A stretch of DNA of 64,000 nucleotides from positions 39,756,501 to 39,820,500 of the forward strand of contig CM075674.1 of assembly GCA_037962975.1 (NCBI GenBank). Reading direction: 5' to 3'. The position numbers were made by a program, and so were the translations under genes. This stretch comes from Clitoria ternatea (taxonomy: Eukaryota; Streptophyta; Magnoliopsida; Fabales; Fabaceae). The notes below the pieces were generated by a model. It saw nothing but the letters and a program-made list of their open reading frames with translations, searched no databases and was not told the DNA's origin. Positions within the stretch are counted from its first letter, which is position 1. Each line of letters starts with the position of its first letter. Shown piece by piece: positions 36,193 to 46,039 of this stretch.

Positions 36193-36247
36193 GAATCAAA
36201 CTCAGGTTTATTCAATGATAAGTTATCACTCTACCACTTGACCACTA
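36193..36247 (-). other. tRNA-like pol III promoter, possible SINE
   Basis: On the minus strand AGTGGTCAAGTGGTAGAGTGA (A-box-like) is followed about 30 nt later by GAGTTTGATTC (B-box-like). Spacing and order fit a tRNA-derived SINE or a tRNA relic. It lies where the N-terminal gag of the copia element should be, so it may be a small insertion there. Ends and target duplication are not clear. Confidence 0.4.
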
Positions 36248-36344
36248 GTATTTAAATAATATTTTATGAAAATTTTTAAATTTTCATTACCAGATTATTT
36301 ATGTGAAATTTTATTTATACTTGTCTCCTTGTGGCTAAAAAAAA

Positions 36345-36610
36345 TGAATCACTAATGTAAAATCATGAGTCTCGTCTAACTATTACTGTTCCATTCCCAG
36401 AAGTGAATGTAGCAACACATGATCGTGGTCGTGGTCATAGTCGAAATGATAACAAATTATCATTTGTATGAAAAAATAAAGAACGTATGGAAAAAGGAAA
36501 AGATGTTCAAAGTAGCAAACGAACTGAAAATATTTGCTATTGTTGTGATAGCCAAGGCCACTAGTCTCGGATTTGTGGCACACTAAAATATCTTATTGAT
36601 CTATATCAAA
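36345..36610 (+). pseudogene. Copia gag C-terminus with zinc knuckle
   Basis: Reads NHESRLTITVPFPEVNVATH, a Gly/Arg-rich HDRGRGHSRN, and CYCCDSQGH-stop-SRIC, which is a CCHC nucleocapsid knuckle with a Trp codon turned to TAG. Further stops follow. The N-terminal gag (35035-36340) is not recognisable. Confidence 0.75.
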
Positions 36611-39030
36611 AATCCCTTAAAAATAAAAGGAAAACAATAGAAACAAATTGATTGGTATAGATGATGTTTATACTCATTTTGATGTTGATGATTTTCTTAC
36701 TCTTCCTGAAGAAGACATTGACCACTCAGTTAGAGAGAGGAATGCCTCTAAATAAATTATTTTACGTTTCATGTAATGAATTTATGTTAAATATTTATTG
36801 TTGTTAATTATATTTTCATCCATGATTTATTATTATTATTATTATTTAATGAAGAATGAATGCTCAAGTGAATGACAAAGATATATGTCTCGTAGATAGT
36901 GCAACAAGTTATACTATTCTCAAGAATGAGAAATATTTTTACCATATACTAAAACAAGAAGTCAATGTTAATACTATATCTGGTAGTATAAATATAATTG
37001 AAGGCTCTGGAAGAGCCAGAATTTTGTTACCTGGAGGAACAAAATTGTACATTGAAAGTGCATTATACTCTAATTTATTGAGTTTTAAGGATATCCACAT
37101 AAATGGATACCATATTGAGACCATAAATGAAGGAAATGATGAATATCTTTACATCACAAAGTTAATTTCTGATAAGAAATGTATATTGGAAAAATTGCCT
37201 TCATTTTCCTCCAGTTTGTACTATACTTATATTAGTACAGTTGAAACAAATGTTATTGTAAACCAGAAGTTTACAAATAAGAATAACTTTGTTATTTGGC
37301 ATGAACGGTTAGGTCATCCTGGACAATAATGATGCGAAAAATAGTTGAGAATCCAAATGGTCATTGCTTGTCCAGCAGACAAATTTTCTAAACTAAAAAT
37401 TTCTTACGTGCTGCTTGTTCTCAAGGAAAATTAATTACGCGGTCATCACCAATGAAAATTGGGAGTAAATCACTCATATTTTTAGAGCGTATACACTCAC
37501 ATTTTTATGGTTTTTGATTGATGCATCAACTAGAGGTCACATGTTTGCTTATTATCAACTCACAACCAGGCGTTTGCGAGATTACTAGCTTAATTAATTC
37601 GTTTAAGAGCTCATTTTCCTGATTATCCAATTAAGAAAATACGCCTTGATAATGCTGGTGAGTTCACATCTCAATCTTTTAATGATTATTCTATGTCCAT
37701 CGGAATTGATGTTGAACATCCTGTAACATATATTCATACACCAAATGGACTTACTGAACCATTAATTAAATGTTTTAAATTGATAGAAGACCATTGTTAA
37801 TAAGATCAAAATTTCCAACTTCAACTTGGGGACATGTAATCTTGCATGCGACAACACTTATTCGCATCAGGCCTATAAGTTATCATAAGTATTCCCCTTT
37901 ACAATTGGTTCATGGTAAAGAACCAAATATTTCCCATCTAAGAATATTTGGAAATACGGTATATGTTCCTATTTCCCCTCCACAATGCACTAAGATGTGA
38001 CCTCAAAGAAGGTTGAGAATATATGTTAGATATGAAAGTCCATCCATAATAAAATATCTTGAACCTTTAACATGTGATTTATTTATAGCTTATTTTGATG
38101 AATCTGTTTTCCCACCATTAGGGGCAGAAAATAAACAGTTGGATAAAGGGATTAATTGGAATGAGGTATCTTTATCACATCTTGATCCTCAAATAAAGCA
38201 ATCTGAACTAGAAGTTCAAAAAATAATTAGTTTACAAAATTTAGTAAACCAATTGCCGAATGCATTTGCTGATCCAAAAGGAGTGACTAAGTCACACATG
38301 CCAGTTGTTAATACTCCAATAAAGATTGATATCCCTGAAGGACAATCTAAAATTATAAATGTATCTGAAGCCAAAATAAAACGTGGCAGACCTGTTGGTT
38401 CTAAAGATAAAAATCCTTGAAAAAGTTTATAAAGAATATGGTCGAATCGAGGATATAAAGACTCCAGTAGAGTCTCCTGACATAATCAAGGATTCAAATC
38501 CAGAAGATACCAAGGTACCTGAAATTGATAAAAATAAAGAGATCTCTATAAATTATGTCATGGATGGAATACAATCGAATCGACATGAAGTCGACGTTGA
38601 TGAAATTTTGCATTCAAAGTAGTTCTTGATATTATAAATGATGATAAGAATCATGAGCCAAAATCTATTAAGAAATGTGCACAAAGAAATGATTGGCCAA
38701 AGTGGAAAGATGCAATGCAAGAAGAGTTAAACTCACTTGCAAAATGAAAAGTTTTTGGACCTGTAGTCCAAACACCTGAAGGTGTAAAACCAGTTAGGTA
38801 CAAATGGGTCTTTATGAGAAAAGGAAATGAAAATGGTGAAAGTGTACAATATAAAGCAAGGCTGTTGCACAAGGTTTCTCACAAAGACCTGGTATTGATT
38901 TTAATGAAACATATTCACCAGTGATGGATGCAAGTACTTTTCGATACTTGATTAGTTTGGTAATTCGTGAAAAACTTGATTTACGCCTAATGGATGTTAT
39001 TGTAGCATATTTATATGGCTCACTTGAAAT

Positions 39031-39177
39031 TGACATCTATATGAAACTCTTTAAGGGATTTAATTTGCTTGAAGCAAAATGACATCTATATAAAACTCCT
39101 TGAAGGATTTAATTTGCCTGAAGCAAAATGAAATTTATATAAAACTCACTGAAGGATTTAATTTGCCAGAAGCATAC
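39031..39177 (+). repeat. 49-bp triplication inside copia reverse transcriptase
   Basis: TGACATCTATATGAAACT at 39031, a near copy at 39080 and a third at 39129, each ending with TTTAATTTGC and GAAGC. The period of 49 is not a multiple of three, so each copy shifts the frame. The first copy encodes the conserved IDIYMKLFKGFN segment. Confidence 0.9.
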
Positions 39178-39560
39178 AAGACAAATTCTCGAGAAAATTA
39201 TTCAATTAAATTGAATAAATCTCTTTACAGACTAAAGCAATCTGGATGTATGTGGTTAATTGTCTCAGTGAAGATTCAGAAAAGTGTTTTTATCAAAGGC
39301 TGTAAATTGCTTAAAAAGGGAATTTGAGATGAAAGACTTGGGAAAAACAAAGTTTTATCTTGGATTACAATTAGAATATTTAAAAGAATGAATTTTAATA
39401 CACCAAAGAATTATACAGAAAAGGTGCTAAAGCGGTTCTTTATGGACAAGTCACATCCATTGAGCAGTCCAATGGTTGTAAGATCACTTGAAGTGAGCAA
39501 AGATCCTTTTCGACCTCAAGAGAAAAGTGAAGAACTTACTTGGTCCTGAAGTACCATATC

Positions 39561-42174
39561 TGTAACATCCCAGATGTTTTAATAATAGAAAATAAATTGG
39601 GAATGAGTAAATTATTATTTGGCTTATAATGAAAATGGTATATGAAATGTTAAGTGGGGAAAAGCAGTTTTAAATGAAATTTTAAGGAAAATGGTATCAG
39701 GACCCTGACGCGTAGCGTGGATGGGACGCGTAGCGTCAGGTGTGATTTAGTGAGCTGACGCGTAGCGCCAGGCTGACGCGTAGCGCCAGGCTGACGCGTA
39801 GCGCCAGCGTCGCGATCTGTTTTATAACAGGGTCACACAGAACAGAACCTGTAAACCCTCTCTTTCATTTTCTCTCTTCTCCGAGGCGATTTGGCTAGGG
39901 TTTTGAGGGAAACTTGGATTCTTGGTGGTTTTAAGCAATTTGGAACCAAGGTAAGGCATCTAGGGCCTCTAATCTTTAGTTTCTTCTCCTTCCCTTCATG
40001 AAATCCGAGTTTGCATGTGATGATTGGGGTTTTGATTCTGAGTTTCAGTGGCTTGTGAAGCTTGGGTAATGAGTTTGGAAGTATAAGGAACGTAACATAC
40101 TAACTAATTTGATGTTTCGGTGACCGTAGGTGCCGGAACGAGTGTTAGGCAAGCGATTGACAAAGAGGACGTCGGAAGCGAAAGAGGAACGGTGAATCCA
40201 GCGGCTGTAGGACGCTATCCACCCCTTGAGCAAACTATCGGAGCTCGGGATAGAGGTAAGGGGGGTGTTCGGGTCATAATTAATTAGAATTGATATGAAA
40301 ACAGATTATGGGAAGTTTAAGAATTTAATAAGAGTTGTCATAAATACTATAAAGTAACTGAATATAGTAGTTGTGAATATATGAGTATGTGGAATGAGAT
40401 TAAATGGCTGAATATGAAAGAGATATGTTGATTGAATTGATTATATAATGAAATAAAGATTAGAATGATGGAAGTGAAATATATATATGTAATATTCCCA
40501 CTTTGAGTGGTGTATGTATATTTGATTATGAATAAAAATGTGGAATTTTGAATTATTGATGATATATGCCATAGCATTGTATGGATGGGTTTGACAAGTC
40601 GGTCGCCCTGTATTATGAGCACATGCCAGTTTCTGGTAGTTGCACATGTGGTTTGTTGATGATATGCTATGATTATGAGATATGCTATGTGAATATGTGG
40701 TATGGGATGGCCAACGGTATGTATACCCCTCGTTTTCTGGCTCCCGTGGTCTTTGTGCCCAGTTGAGCTACCCAGTGGTCAAGTCGGACCCAGTGGTTGA
40801 GGTGGAGAGCCAAGTCGGGCTCGGTGAACCAAGTCGGGTTCACGGGATGTCAAGTCGGACTCCCAGCTGAAGGCCAGTCCTTTAGTATCCGGATACTAGG
40901 CGTTAAATTACATGAGAGTCAGTTGTGACATATGTGAATCTTATATTGATTGATGATGGAAAATGAATTATGAATTGAAAGTGTAATGTGAATGAATGAT
41001 GTGTATGGATGTAATTGTATTGATGCGGATAAGTGCAGGAAATCGAAAGAGATTATGTAAAAACAAAGAGTAGTAGGTATTGTTAAGCTTAATATTTCGT
41101 TCTATATTAATTATGATATTCCAAACACTCACCCTTGCTGTTGTTTAAATTTTAGTGACCAGTGACAGGGAGGATAACAATGCTGCGAAGATGCGCCAAG
41201 AGGAAGTTTGATGCCAAGGAATGAAGATGTATATAATGAATGTAATATTTTGAGTGTATGTGTTTAAGTGTGTAATAAGTAATGTATTAATATAGTGGGT
41301 GGTAGATGATAAAGTATGTGTGATGAACTTGCCATGATTATGCATGTTGTGGTTTGATGACTTATTGATGAGGATGCATTATGGCACGGAGCCATTGACA
41401 TGTGTGAATGTTGAATGTGATGGGCAGGTGTTGCATTGATGCATGATTGATATGTATGTTATGTGATTGATGTTAGGATGATGATTGGATTGATTTAGAT
41501 AAGTTATGCATATAGTTGGATATTGAATTTAAGGAACAGGATAGGTGAAATTAAGATTCGGTGGGTGTGAGAAACCCCAGAATGCATCAATAGGTCTTCC
41601 ATGACATTTAGGATTTAGATGCATTGGCTTTTGGTCCATTGGAATCCATGTAGGATGTTTGGTGTAAGGGTTTTGCACCTAATTGGGTTAAAATGCATTT
41701 CGCACATAACTTGCGCATATGTTGGAATTTTGGCGAACGGACAGTGCCAACAGTTCCGAAATGGGGAAAACAGGTGGCCCGTGAAGTTTCGTGGCAATCG
41801 GATCTAAAACAGGCCAATTGGACAGGTTAGAAGTTGGTAAAAAGGTTTGAATGTGTAACAGCATCAGGTGCTGTCACTGTCATGCCCACGCTACGCGTGA
41901 GGCTGGCGCGTAGCGTGAGGTGCGCAGCAGAGGGCTGACGCTACGCGTGGGAATGGCGCGCAGCGTCAGGCCCCTGTTTCATATTTTGACTGTTCTCTAA
42001 ATTAGAGGCACTTTAAGGTTTTGTCAAACTATATAATTATTATTTGAGTATGTTTAGTAAAAATAAATATTATTGTGAAATGAGAAATAATTAAATTTTA
42101 TTAAATGCGAAAAATTTATTGTGAAAATTCATTAAATAGATATAAATAAAGGTAAATTGACGTAGGACGTCACA
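39561..42174. mobile_element. Solo LTR, 2.6 kb, TGTAACATCC family
   Basis: Begins TGTAACATCCCAGATG, ends GGACGTCACA, and is flanked by ATATC on both sides (39556-39560 and 42175-42179). Removing it rejoins PEVPYLS with AIDALIYLASHTRPDISF of copia pol. No second LTR, PBS or pol domain is inside, so it is a solo LTR left by recombination. Its ends match the 845-bp solo LTR at 52458-53302. Inside are clusters of GC-rich GACGCGTAGCG repeats (39700-39815 and 41880-41970) and an AAGTCGG repeat zone near 40780-40865. Confidence 0.85.
39706..39812. repeat. GACGCGTAGCG repeat cluster in solo LTR
   Basis: CTGACGCGTAGCGCCAGG and variants occur five times, three of them as adjacent 18-bp copies. The core contains the palindrome ACGCGT. 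A second cluster with both orientations (CACGCTACGCGTG and GGCGCGTAGCGTGAGG) is at about 41885-41970. Confidence 0.85.
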
Positions 42175-43024
42175 ATATCTCAGTGCAATTGATGCACTAA
42201 TATATCTTGCTAGTCATACACGACCTGATATATCATTTGTTGTCAATTTATTAGCAAAACATAGTTCTTTACTCACAAAAGGCATTGGAATGAGATTAAG
42301 TAAGTATTTCGCTACCTTAGAGGTACAATGGACATGGGTTTATTTTTCCCATATATATCTAAAGCAAACCTAATAGGTTATGCAGATGCAGGGTATTTAT
42401 CTGATCCTCATAATGGTCGATCACAAACAAGATATTTGTTTACATGTGGTGGTACAACAATTTCATGGAAATCCATAAAACAAACGATCATAGCAACATC
42501 ATCTAATCATGCTGAAATTCTAACATTACATGAAGTAAGTTGAGAATGTGTTTGGTTGAGGTCTATAATTCAACATATTCAAGAAACTTGTGGCTTGCAT
42601 GCTGAAAAATTACCACCAACAATCTTATGTGAAGATAATGCTGTTTGTATTTCTCCATTAAATGAGGGTTATATTAAAGTAGATAGGACAAAGCATATTT
42701 CACCAAGATTTTTCTTTACTTATGATCTTATAAAGAATGGTGAAATAAATATCCAGCAAGTCCGATCATGTGAGAATCTAGCAGATATCTTTACAAGATC
42801 ATTACCAACCAAAGTCTTCGAGCAACTGGTACAGAAGATTGGTTTTCAACGCTTATACAAATATTCTGATGAGGGGGAGAATTAAATACTTGTATATTTA
42901 ATTATTTATTTACTTTGTAAAGAATGTTGTACTCTTTTTCCTTCACTAGGTTTTTATCCCACTGGGTTTTTCCTAGTAAGGTTTTAACGAGACACATTCT
43001 AGAATATGGACATCTAAGGGGAAG

Positions 43025-43205
43025 TATTATGAATATTTTAATATTTTGGATGTCCATTTTGGCCTATAAATAGGACTCATGTCCTTCACTAAGAATACAC
43101 ATTTTTCACTCCTCTATCACTCTCCTTCTATACTTCAATTCTCTACCTTCATTTCTCTCTTCTAAATCTTCTACTTTCATACTCTTATAATTTTAGTTTA
43201 TAACA
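43025..43205 (+). repeat. 3' LTR of copia element
   Basis: 181 bp, TATTATGAATATT to GTTTATAACA, preceded by the purine stretch AAGGGGAAG at 43016-43024 (polypurine tract). ACTTA target copy follows. Confidence 0.93.
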
Positions 43206-43335
43206 ACTTAGTCTGTAATATAGACCAAAGGATCCTAAAAAAAAATTTGTAGACTATTGTATGAATAGTAAGACACTTGGTGAAACAATACTTGAATTAG
43301 GTAATCTTAACTTTGATTTGATTAAAGAATATGGG
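43206..43335 (-). pseudogene. Ty3/gypsy integrase remnant, upstream part
   Basis: On the minus strand this reads RLPNSSIVS near 43310 and FFLGSFGLYYRLS near 43240, matching in order the IVSDRD and FLGHFWRTLW region of gypsy integrases with poor conservation. It continues across the copia insertion into 34832-34430. It is weak alone and is supported by the shared ACTTA boundary and correct order. Confidence 0.55.
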
Positions 43336-44560
43336 TGAAGGATAAGGACCATTGGAAGAAAAGTTCTTGTCTTCGAAGATATTATTAATTAGTTGCCAAA
43401 GTAGGTGAGTGAATATGATCAAAGGACCACCACCACTACCATATGCCATGTGGAGCAATACTCACCCACGTTCCTCCAAAAGGCTCCCAGAACCCCTTCA
43501 ATAATTCACTACTTGAATCCCCAAATCTCCCATTACCGACAAATTTGCCAAAGGTTAGATTACCTTTAGCAAGACGCTTCGCCTTCCTGATGGAACTTCC
43601 CACAACGAAAGCTCTTCTATCCTTTTTCCCGTTATCCCATATAACATAAATAAATCATACATCAAATGGAACCTTAAACTCAGTGCATCAGCTGGTATAT
43701 CTCCAACACAAGGAATATTGAAAAATTAAAAATTACATAATTAATTGGGATATCATCATGTGCATGACTTCTAAATTAATTACTATAAACATAAAAAAAA
43801 AAATTCAAACTTGTGCTAATCTTATTCTAGATTAGAAAAATAAATTTTTTTTATCTAAAATTAATATTAATATAATATTCCATGATTTCTAATTCAGTAC
43901 ACTTTTTTTAAAAAAAAACGTTTACACTATTAATTAATTTTCAATCAAATTCGTAACAAATGGGTAATAAAAGTGGTCCAAATCCAATACCTGCAGATAA
44001 AAGAGACCATGCGGAATATAAATTTGTGAATATACACATATATACCAGTACAATAAAATTAAGCAACACAAGAATAAAGAAATGTCGAAAAGGCAAGAAA
44101 AAGGGGAAAAGCCAAAGAAAGGCGAATCACACAGGAATATTATTGAGAAAACGAAAGACAACGACGCCGGAAGCATCATCGATCACACTCTCATTCGCAA
44201 TCCAAATTAATTGAAGCAAGAGAATAAAATTTTTATGCTCAATTACAATTCCTTGTATCATCTTCTTGTAATAATTTTGCTATATCTCTCCAACTCTTTC
44301 ACCTGTTTCACATTTCTATAGCAGGATGTAAAATACAAACACCCATATCAATTCATACACAAGTTACACTTAGAATAACCAACAGTGGAAGAATACGTAT
44401 AAAAATACACATTTATATATGTAAAGCACTAAAACTGAATTAAGTATGTGTTTGGTATCCAATTATAAAAGTGCTCTAGCGATTAATATTCATCCGCACA
44501 CCTTCGATTTTCACGGATTAAAATTTTATTTCCAATCAACCTCAATTGGAAACCAAACAA
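43336..44560. other. No gene recognised; one unassigned conserved-looking patch
   Basis: Mostly AT-rich. On the minus strand about 43660-43440 is open with GC-richer codons (for example VIWDNGKKDRRAFVVGSS, then FVGNGRFGDSSSELLKGF), but I do not recognise it and there is no start or splice evidence. It may be an internal part of the old gypsy element or a host gene scrap. Confidence 0.4.
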
Positions 44561-44569
44561 ACTCTAGCT

Positions 44570-45202
44570 TCAAACACTAACAGAGCACCGTTGGACCAGT
44601 TGATACTTAACGGCGCCGTTTTCGCCGAGGGAGATGCCGTTGCTCCGGGGGCCGAAAGTGATGAACGCGGGACACCGGACATAGAGATGGTAACGGCCAG
44701 AGATGAAGGTACCAACCTTCCACCGAACTCTACCGTCAATTTTGATGGTGACAAGGACGTTACCGTTGGACTGGTCCTGGCTGAGGCCCATGAAATTGAA
44801 GGGAGCGACGGGGACGTTGGTGCCGTAAACAAACGGCGACCAGACGTCAATCTCTTTGTGGCCTTGGTAGGATGGAGGGATGTCGGTGCGGTAGGTGACC
44901 TGCTGGCTCCGGTAAGTGACGTAGATGTCGAGGCGGTCATAGTAGATTCCGATGTGGTCGTTCGGGTTGCGCGAGGAAAGCGTGACTTGGAAATTTGAGG
45001 TTAGGAAGTTGGCAGTGGTGGCGTTGAAGGCGTAAACGGTGACGTCTTGGAGGATGAAGGTTGGTTTGGAGGGTCTTAGGATTGCCCATATGAGTAGGAT
45101 TGTAACAAGAACGAGGAAAAGGAACACCACTATGGCCCAGAATATTCGCTGGAACAACTTTCTCTTCTTTCCCTTGTGGATCTCGCACTCTTTCACAGAC
45201 AT
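44570..45202 (-). CDS. NDR1/HIN1-like (NHL) protein, LEA_2 family, 210 aa
   Basis: Single-exon gene. It begins MSVKECEIHKGKKRKLFQRI, a short basic cytoplasmic head, then one membrane helix at about 20-42 (FWAIVVFLFL, VLVTILLIWA). A LEA_2 domain follows with the motif RNPNDHIGIYYDRLDIYV near 78-95, which is the typical NPN-IGIYYD signature. The domain runs close to the C-terminus with Cys near 175 and 206. Length is normal for the NHL1/NHL12 group. Likely a plasma-membrane defence or stress protein. Same strand and family as the gene at 24951-25652. From memory, related NHL genes of these two types are also neighbours in Arabidopsis. No defects seen. Confidence 0.93.
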   Translation of the reverse strand: MSVKECEIHKGKKRKLFQRIFWAIVVFLFLVLVTILLIWAILRPSKPTFILQDVTVYAFNATTANFLTSNFQVTLSSRNPNDHIGIYYDRLDIYVTYRSQQVTYRTDIPPSYQGHKEIDVWSPFVYGTNVPVAPFNFMGLSQDQSNGNVLVTIKIDGRVRWKVGTFISGRYHLYVRCPAFITFGPRSNGISLGENGAVKYQLVQRCSVSV

Positions 45203-45828
45203 GTTTTTTGTGTGAGTGTGTTTTTTCTGAGTGAAGTTAATTAAGAGAAGAAGAGGTTGTGATGAGGTAGTGAGGATGAGGAAGCTCTAGGAATGGGGAG
45301 GTTTCGTGTGGTGGACGCTTTTGAGAAAAATGTGTGTGGGTTGTGGGCGTGTTTGGTGTTGAATTTATTTGCAAGTTATAATGTTGTATTCGGAGGAGGA
45401 TATGATTAGATTGTGTTACTTTCTAGTGTTGAATGGTGGAGGCTGGTTTGATGATTGATATATATGTGTTAATTTGTTGTTGAAAAATTATGGTTTTGGG
45501 TTGTTGAGGAGAATTTGAGCGAGTTACTTTGTTGTTAATTAATTACTACAATAATAGATTCATCAGGATCGTGTGAAACGGGGAACTGGGAGTTTGGTCA
45601 TTTCGTGTGTCCCACTACTAGCATGTACAAAAACAAAAGCATAGAGTTTGTAAGTTTAACCTGCTAGTTTTGTTATTTTCTCTGAATTCTACATACAGCC
45701 ACGTACCATGCTGCTTTTGTTACTATGATAGTGGTACTGTATGTCATGCCTTTACATAGACACCACTTTTATATACATGACAGTTCATTAGAAACTTATC
45801 AACGCTATCTACTTATGCAAAACCAGAC
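45203..45828 (-). other. Upstream region of the 210-aa NHL gene
   Basis: The 5' flank of the NHL gene, up to the Harbinger insertion. A TATATA stretch near 45459-45464 is about 260 nt from the start codon, far for a TATA box unless the leader is long. GA/GT-rich near the start codon. No other element seen. Confidence 0.45.
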
Positions 45829-45831
45829 AAT

Positions 45832-45900
45832 GGGCTCGTTTGTTTAAGCTTATTTTAAGAGATAAGTGCTTTTTTAATTAAAAAAAGCACTTATTTTAAT
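45832..45900. repeat. Harbinger left terminal inverted repeat and subterminal palindrome
   Basis: GGGCTCGTTTGTTTAAGCT, then ATTTTAAGAGAT and the palindrome AAGTGCTTTTTTAATTAA with AAAAAGCACTT. The mirrored end is at about 50700-50850. Confidence 0.92.
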
Positions 45901-46039
45901 TTTTTATATGTTTGTTTAAACTTTTAAAAATAAGCAGAAGTTAAAAATAAGCTGATTTCAGCTTATTTTAAGAAGCTGATCTGACTAGCTTATTAAAATA
46001 ATCACTTGCGGAAGCTGAAATTTGGAAAAACACGGAGGT

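Larger units (their letters stand above)
36856..42885 (+). pseudogene. Copia pol: protease, integrase, RT, RNase H (broken)
   Basis: Protease with LVDSATSYTIL and GAG-pre-integrase with WHERLGHPGQ are in one open block (36856-37329). Integrase pieces follow (IRLDNAGEFTSQSF near 37640, then STWGHVILHATTLIRIRP). Next come a linker with KRGRPVGSKDK, reverse transcriptase blocks (RYKWVFMRKGNENGESVQYKA near 38800, then IDFNETYSPVMDASTFRYL), and RNase H from 42175 (GYADAGYLSDPHNGRSQTRY, then TKHISPRFFF and ADIFTRSLPTKVF). At least seven stops or frame changes are visible, plus a 49-bp triplication at 39031-39177 and a solo LTR at 39561-42174 between reverse transcriptase and RNase H. The YVDD-type catalytic box is missing from the sequence after 39240. 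Confidence 0.92.
34838..43205 (+). mobile_element. Ty1/copia LTR retrotransposon, decayed, with nested solo LTR
   Basis: 8368 bp including a 2614-bp nested solo LTR. Both LTRs are 181 bp and the target duplication is ACTTA (34833-34837 and 43206-43210). Pol order is protease, GAG-pre-integrase, integrase, reverse transcriptase, RNase H, which is Ty1/copia order. The internal region has many stops and frameshifts, and the N-terminal half of gag is not recognisable. It is inserted in the integrase of an older Ty3/gypsy element. Confidence 0.95.

Noticed and set aside
43960..44214. 84-codon Lys-rich plus-strand ORF
   Set aside because: No conserved motif, AT-rich composition, not supported by splice or promoter signals.
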